Part shown: piece after piece, positions 58,331-64,000 of the stretch
Position numbering within the stretch: the stretch's first letter is position 1
Layout of the letters: each line of letters begins with the position of its first letter
Assembly (NCBI GenBank): GCA_948567375.1
Contig: OX419760.1
Location: forward strand, 24,428,001-24,492,000
DNA from: Lunularia cruciata
Lineage: Eukaryota > Streptophyta > Marchantiopsida > Lunulariales > Lunulariaceae
Reading direction: 5' to 3'
DNA length: 64,000 bases
Made by a program: the position numbers and the translations under genes
Notes under the pieces: model-generated
The model's database searches: none
Told to the model about the DNA's origin: nothing
Seen by the model: only the letters and a program-made list of their open reading frames with translations

Positions 58331-60308
58331 TGCAGATGTACCAGACACGCCATGTAAGATAAGGCGGCGCTCAAAATGACCCAGTGTGCTGATTAGCCAT
58401 GGTCAGTTTCAGCGACTTTGGCAGGAAATGGGGTACGTGCGCGAATGCGGTGACAATGGACATTGTTTCACTCGAGTTCGTTCTAGACACTATTGCAGGC
58501 ATGCCAACCTGTGCCCAAGAAATCTAGCCTCTAAGTTGGGGAAGGCACAAACTATAAGCAATATAGGTAATAACCTTATAAGCGGTACTCCCAGACAGCT
58601 CATACTGAATGATGTGTTCACGTAGTTCAAACATCACTGTGGGCGTTTGCCTCCAATGGCAGCCAAACTCTAGCTTTACCTAGCGTTTTGGACAACAACG
58701 TCGTGATTTTGACATGTTTGATCATGAATGTGTCGTGCTGTAGCTCGAAAGAGCTCCTTTACATAGAACACCCAACCTGCTCCACTAATTGTTTCCAGCA
58801 ATCGTTTGATTCCTGCGCATTGCAGTTGGTAATTTCATGCCCTTGATCTTTGGCTATTAAACTGCTTGGAAATAGCCCGAGTCTTCTTTTTTGTAGCTTT
58901 GGTTTCCATCAATTGAAGAATGATCAAGGATCGCTAGAATCATATGAGTTATAAAAGTTGTAACAGACTGTTTTCCACGCTCAAATTAGCCGCGGATAAG
59001 CTACGAATCTCCTTTCGTGCTATAATGCAGGATTTCATGACAACTTTCATAACATACCTGATTGATCTTGAAGATTACGTTTATGTCTGCTTCAAGGGGT
59101 TACCATCTTGAACCGTAAACCGAGGACCTTGCGAGTGAAGATAAAAGATAGTTGCTAACGACTACGCAAACGATCAAATTGAACTGTAACTGATTATTTA
59201 CTGCTTCCTATATGATTGTTATAGCCAGATTTTCTAATCAGTACGGCATTTGGTTGCTTAGTCCTCTGGAATTTGAAGGTTATGTTATCATGATTACATG
59301 ACGCATAAAACCCTTGCAAAACTTATCTCACTGGTTAGCACGTCAAGTTTTAGTGTCCATGAATTTAACGGTCGCGATCGCTAAACTTCAAGCAATCTTT
59401 ATATACATATCATCGGGCCTTTTACAGCAGATGTAGCCGTTTGCTACGCAGAATTTCTGACCTGGGTATCAACTTCTCCACTAGCTCGTAGATTTTCTTA
59501 GATCAGTGAAATGCATCCAGAAGATTCTCGTTTCCATTTCCCGATTAACGAACTGCAGCCAGTGTCTTGGAGAAACAGATTGTAGAAGTTTGGAGCTTCA
59601 ATAAACAAGACTGAACAAGATCTAGAGATCTTTTTCTCCAGATAAGTCTAGAGTGTACATAAGTTTCTACACCGTTGACGTGGAAAAGGTTGATTTTAAG
59701 GCCGAGCACGAATACAGAAAGCCAATAAATGGTGGCACCTATTCCATTTCACAAAAGTTGAACGGGTTCTAATGTCTTCTATCCACAACTCCTCCCACCT
59801 TCCTTGCTATGAATTACTCCTCCAGGGCTGTGGAGACAAACTGGTCCCATATAGACAGTCCAGGTTTATCGTACTGGAGACATTTTGAGAGATTTGAGAG
59901 AAATCGATGTCCTATCCATCCTCTCATTTTCTGACTGACCGAGCGTTTCCGTGCACTCAACACTCTACTTGTTCCTAATTCCATATCGGGTACTGGCGCT
60001 TGTGGGTAGGTCCAGGTTTGCAAAGAAGTTTGCACTTTTGCAGGAACTTATAGAAGTCCAGTCAGCTCAGAAGTTTATTGTATCGAATTAAGTAAGAAAA
60101 CAAATTGCACCAATTGCGGAACATCAGCTACTTTATTGCCATCGAGAGGACATGACAAATGCAAGCCTCCAGTTACAGCCTCGCTATGCAAATCGAGGAG
60201 TTGAAGAAAAACATTTAAGCTGACCATGAAATAGCCTTCCAATTAGCGTGAGCTTGCCGGTAGGCAAGCTACTACTGCCAAAGGCAGTCGATACGTATTG
60301 TACATCGA
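58331..60308. other. Intergenic; one weak minus-strand frame
   Basis: No recognised gene. A 73-codon minus-strand frame at 59814-60035 (MELGTSRVLSARKRSVSQK, ending FVSTALEE) has somewhat coding-like composition. It lies 274 bp downstream of the LRR gene on the same strand and could be a 3' exon or a separate small gene. There is no supporting family match. Confidence 0.35.
60251..60270. other. Perfect 8-bp inverted repeat with 4-nt loop
   Basis: AGCTTGCC GGTA GGCAAGCT lies about 40-60 bp downstream of the LRR gene stop codon. A transcript of that gene could form a stable hairpin in its 3' untranslated region. Confidence 0.7.
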
Positions 60309-63300
60309 CTAGCTGCTAAGGTTGTTTCCTGACGTGTCCAAAATTTCTAAGAACTTCAAGTTAGCGTAAGATATAGGAATTTTTCCAGTGAAGTCGTTGT
60401 TCGAAAGATCCAAAAATCTTAACAGTTCGATCTTGCCTATCGACCAAGGCAAGATGCCGACGAAGAAGTTATCAGAGAGATCGAGATGATACTGATCTAA
60501 CACAGTTCGACCTGTACCGAATCGGTCAGGTAAGGAACCCCAAAGTCGGTTCTCGGAAATGTCCATGTACCTATATCCAACCTGCAGAAAAACCATGAAG
60601 ACAACGGCTTAAACCCTTTGTTCATAAGATTGAATGAAGAGATAGGCACTACATCGTAATGAAAACAGAATGTAGTGAACAGGATGACCGCAGTGTGTTG
60701 CAAGTGACGTTCCAATTTCTTACGTGAAAAGTTTCAAAGCAGATGGTCATGTATAAGCATACCGTGTACTTTGGGACATTTGAAGTAGGAGGCCACGTCA
60801 TCAGAGCTTCTTCACCCTGCAGGATTGCAGTGATACAGGCGCATCAGTACCCATTCTTGTTAATCCTCCACCCGCTCTATAATCTACAATTTACTGTAGC
60901 GACTTCAATTCCTACTGCTTGTAACAGGTAGTTTATTCTGTACATCAGGTGGAACCCTGATCAAATATTTTTCTGTGGCCAGTGCAAATTTGACTTCGCT
61001 CGCGTGGAGAGAATCTGCGGAAGTTTCTGATTATTTGCTCACCTCGGGTAATTCTGCTGTTGGAGCAATAAAGCCTGCGGGAACTTCACCGTAAAAGCTG
61101 TTGTGATGCAAATCTATTGTCATCACTCCAAACGATGATTGTTGATTCCTCTGGAATGGATTAGGTGGAAGAGTCGAGTAGAAATAGTTGTGAGACACGT
61201 CAAGGGTGTCCAGATTAGGGGCGTTGAACACAGAGTGAGGAAGTTGCCCTTGGAACGCGTTGTGTGAAATGTCTAGTATCTTCGTGCTTGTACCCATCAT
61301 GCGAGTAAGCCACGCTGGGAAGTACCCTTTTAGCTGGTTGTGGCTTAGCCGGAGCTCACTGTTGATGTTGGGGTATTGGGACCAAGTATATCTGGTAAGA
61401 TTGTAATCAGACCGGAAGGCACCTGTACATAGCAACACAAGTTAACGTTCATCGTTCTGTATGTATGAAGTCCGTTCTCAATCAAAACTCAATGTAATCC
61501 CAATGTCAGCACTGTCGATATTGATCATCGACATACGAGGTATGGGACACCGGATTGCAAGGACCTCGACCTCATTTCACACTAGTCTAAGAGCACGCTC
61601 AAAACGCGACTGACAGTTGGAAAGAATGTCAAGAACAATTATACCTGTGGGAGCACGAGAATTTAGCTTGTTGTAGGAAAGATCAACGGCGATTACATTG
61701 GCAAAGCTCAGCTGAAATCCTCCTGTGAACTGGTTATGGCTCGCATTTAGTAAGTAGAGATGGGTTCCCTTATACATAGGGAGAAGCCCGGACAGCCTGT
61801 TGTGGTGAATTAAAATGTCTACCCTACCTGTCGAAAATGTAACGACTCCAGAGGCAGAAGCAGACAAAAAGTCAGACGGGAGGCTGCCAGAAAGACGATT
61901 GTAGCTCAAATCTATCACGCAGACGAACTCTACAGCTTTGTTGCAGAAGCGGATAAGATTTGGTGGAATTGAACCCGAGAGATAATTTTTCTGGAGGAAA
62001 AGTTGTTCGTGGAAGGAGGTGTTTGAAAAGTTCCCAAGATCTTGTGGAATTTCCCCGTAAAGGTAGTTTTCACTCAAGTCCACGACGCGGATCCTTGCAA
62101 GTTGAGAAATCTCTGGCGGAATAGTGCTGTAGATCCGATTCCTAGCCAGTCTGAGCTCACGCAGCTGTGCGAGACCACCCAACTCTTTTGGAAGAGGTCC
62201 TACCAATCGGTTATCCTGCATATAGGAAACATCACTAACGTGAAGCAATTTCCTGAAACTTCAAGCTGTTTATCTCACATCATTTTAGTGCAGCTATCCC
62301 GAAGATCAGAATGTATTGGAAAACATACTATGCATCTATGTCATGTAGTTCCAAACTAAGTTCATGTACGCATGCATGTAGATCTCCTTACCGTGAGGAA
62401 CAAGATTTCGAGTTTATCAAGGTTATTGAACGATCCAGGTATGATTCCTGTGATGTTGTTGTATTCCAGATGCAACTCCACAAGATTGGGTAGGTAACCT
62501 AACGACCACGGGAGAGGACCAGTGAGCTGATTATGGTCGAGCCATATCTCCTTCACCGTCTGAAGCTTATTGATGCAACCGGGTATCCTTCCCGTAAGTG
62601 CCTGACTTTCAATGAAAAGACTCTGAAGCCTTGACCAACTGCAAATTCCATCTGAAATTGATCCTGGAAGTAGGATAGGGCGGAAACAACTCGGTTCCGA
62701 ACATTGCGGCCCGCGAATCTGCCTCATGTGAAAGTTTGGAGAGTATTAGAGTCTGTGTGCAGTACTTCACATTGTTATAAAAACGTGAGGTGCACATAAA
62801 ATCTTAATATGAGCAGAATCCAACTTTACTTACGCTAAAAAACTCCATATTGAGCCAGTTTCCAATCTCGGGAGGTAATTCTGTTCCCAAATCCGCGTCA
62901 TAAAGAGTCAAATGCTTCAGTTTGGTCATATTTGTTAAGACTTTAGGGAATTTGCCAAGCTTAAAGTTAGCGATGTAGACTTTTTCTACCGCGGGAGCCA
63001 AACGTATTATCTCAGCTAGGGCTGATTCCCACTGCCCAGGTCTGGCAGGATCAGGAAGAGTGTCACCAGATCCACCAATTGAGAACTCGGTAATGATGCC
63101 GGAAACGCAGACTATGCCAATCCAGTCACAGCAATCAGGGGTGTTATATTGGTTCCAGCTCCCAAAATTGCCACCCGGGTTGGGTAACCATGCAGTCTTA
63201 AACCTGAGCAACGCATCTCTTTGAGGTCTTGGGCACATACCTGGAAATCAGAGTAGAAAGACGGAAAAGGATAGGAGTAAGTACATTTTACAAAATAGGA

Positions 63301-63611
63301 GCCTTCAAATCCACCTCGCCATTTTACGATCATCATTCAAGTCAGTTCTAGTTGTTATTTCAGCCGGTAAGCTGCAAAGAGTTTTAGTCCTGTGTGTAGA
63401 CGAAGGAGTAAAGACTGTGTATGTTTCTGTAAAATTTGACATGGATTGAGGTCGAATTAAGAAGATGATTTCGTCCCCATAAAATTAGGGCAGAGACATC
63501 AAGAAATAATTCCCCGTCACGTCAGTGGACATGTTCGAACGTACCGTAGCAATTTCCAAGTCCTGAAAATACCAGGACAAATAGGAGGCAGAATCCACTG
63601 GATCGTCCCAT
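60309..63611 (-). CDS. Secreted leucine-rich-repeat protein (receptor-like protein type)
   Basis: Six-exon model on the minus strand: 63545-63611, 62834-63240, 62392-62718, 61645-62215, 61043-61422 and 60309-60581. These join in phase to 675 codons including the stop, and all junctions are GT-AG. Exon 1 encodes a signal peptide (MGRSSGFCLLFVLVFSGLG). Exon 2 has the plant LRR N-terminal cap (RDALLRFKTAW, then CCDWIGIVC). Exons 2-6 contain plant-type repeats (LxxNxLxGxIP; for example LDHNQLTGPLP, LSENYLYGEIP, LSYNRLSGSLP, LSNNDFTGKIP). Junction 3/4 restores a perfect repeat (FLT|DNRLVGPLP). The protein ends in a repeat (GNNLSS) with no membrane helix or kinase, so it is either secreted or a C-terminally shortened receptor. 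Such proteins sense ligands or inhibit wall enzymes outside the cell; the specific role is unknown. The exon 2/3 junction, giving an irregular repeat, is the least certain. Confidence 0.82.
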
Positions 63612-64000
63612 TTTGACTTGTCTCTACAGACTTTCCATTTTCAAATTGTCAGTGCAATCGTACATTTCTCCGTGGTAGAGGCCAGAAAATACCAAACCAA
63701 TTCTTCTGCTAGAATTGTACTAAACAAGAACATTAAATTTAGGTAAAGACCAACAGTAAAAACATGTTATTAAAAACGGGCATGACTGCAATCGACAAAG
63801 CTGGTGTATCGAGCTCAGATTTATCATAAAGAAACATTCGAGTCATGATCAGTGAAACCTATTGCAAGAAGCTGTGGCCAAGCAGAAGAATAAATACGGC
63901 AAGAGAATACAAAGAAGAGTATAACATCAAAACGTGCAGAAGGGAAGCAAGCTCTAAATTGTATTCTGCTGTCAAACTTGGCGATCCACGGTATGTCTGG
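63612..64000. other. Upstream region of the LRR gene
   Basis: The 389 bp before the LRR gene start (minus strand) should hold its 5' UTR and proximal promoter. No clear TATA box or other element could be assigned by eye. Confidence 0.4.

Noticed and set aside
59814-60035. Last exon of the LRR gene
   Set aside because: The six-exon model already ends in a stop, and no donor upstream of the stop gives an in-frame join; kept only as a weak separate frame.

Overview
This is nuclear DNA from a land plant. The evidence is a dense field of decayed Ty3/Gypsy LTR retrotransposons beside spliced, intron-containing genes. The retroelement style and the LRR gene suggest a non-seed plant such as a bryophyte, but no marker gene proves that. 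No rRNA, tRNA, CRISPR array or prokaryotic operon was seen.

Positions 1-50865 are almost entirely nested LTR retrotransposons of two families. Family A (about 7.8 kb, LTR about 644 bp) has four copies. A1 (1-7607, minus, left LTR cut by the window edge) sits in the integrase region of A2 (7608-16416, minus). A2 sits in the gag of B1. A3 (42588-47671, plus) and A4 (47672-50865, minus) are two truncated copies fused head to head as an inverted pair. Family A carries an extra zinc-motif ORF ('ORF0') between the 5' LTR and gag. Its gag-pro-pol reads in one frame except for a UGA after protease, which all four copies share.

Family B has unusually long LTRs (about 3.8-3.9 kb), a TGGCACCGCTGCC primer-binding site and a degraded gag-pol. 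B2 (21981-42134, plus) is the outermost element visible. Its 5' LTR was invaded by B1 (16417-21980, minus) and by an unclassified 4.75-kb block (23595-28346). Its 3' LTR was invaded by a solo B LTR (37481-41338) with a perfect 5-bp target duplication. The B LTRs themselves carry remnants of a protein-coding ORF, recognisable in three copies, with the downstream part in a fourth. This is the most unusual feature of the window.

A 2.36-kb piece of DNA of different character (7825-10180) lies inside the A2 integrase region.

From about 51.9 kb the sequence changes to low-copy gene space. Two spliced genes can be modelled. One is a three-exon SERAC1-like alpha/beta-hydrolase gene (54729-56291, plus) that lacks the nucleophile serine. 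The other is a six-exon secreted leucine-rich-repeat protein gene (60309-63611, minus, 674 codons plus stop). A small basic ORF (57941-58330, plus) is a weaker candidate. No functional link between these genes is evident. All retroelement genes here are broken, so the repeat block is probably a silenced heterochromatic margin next to genes.
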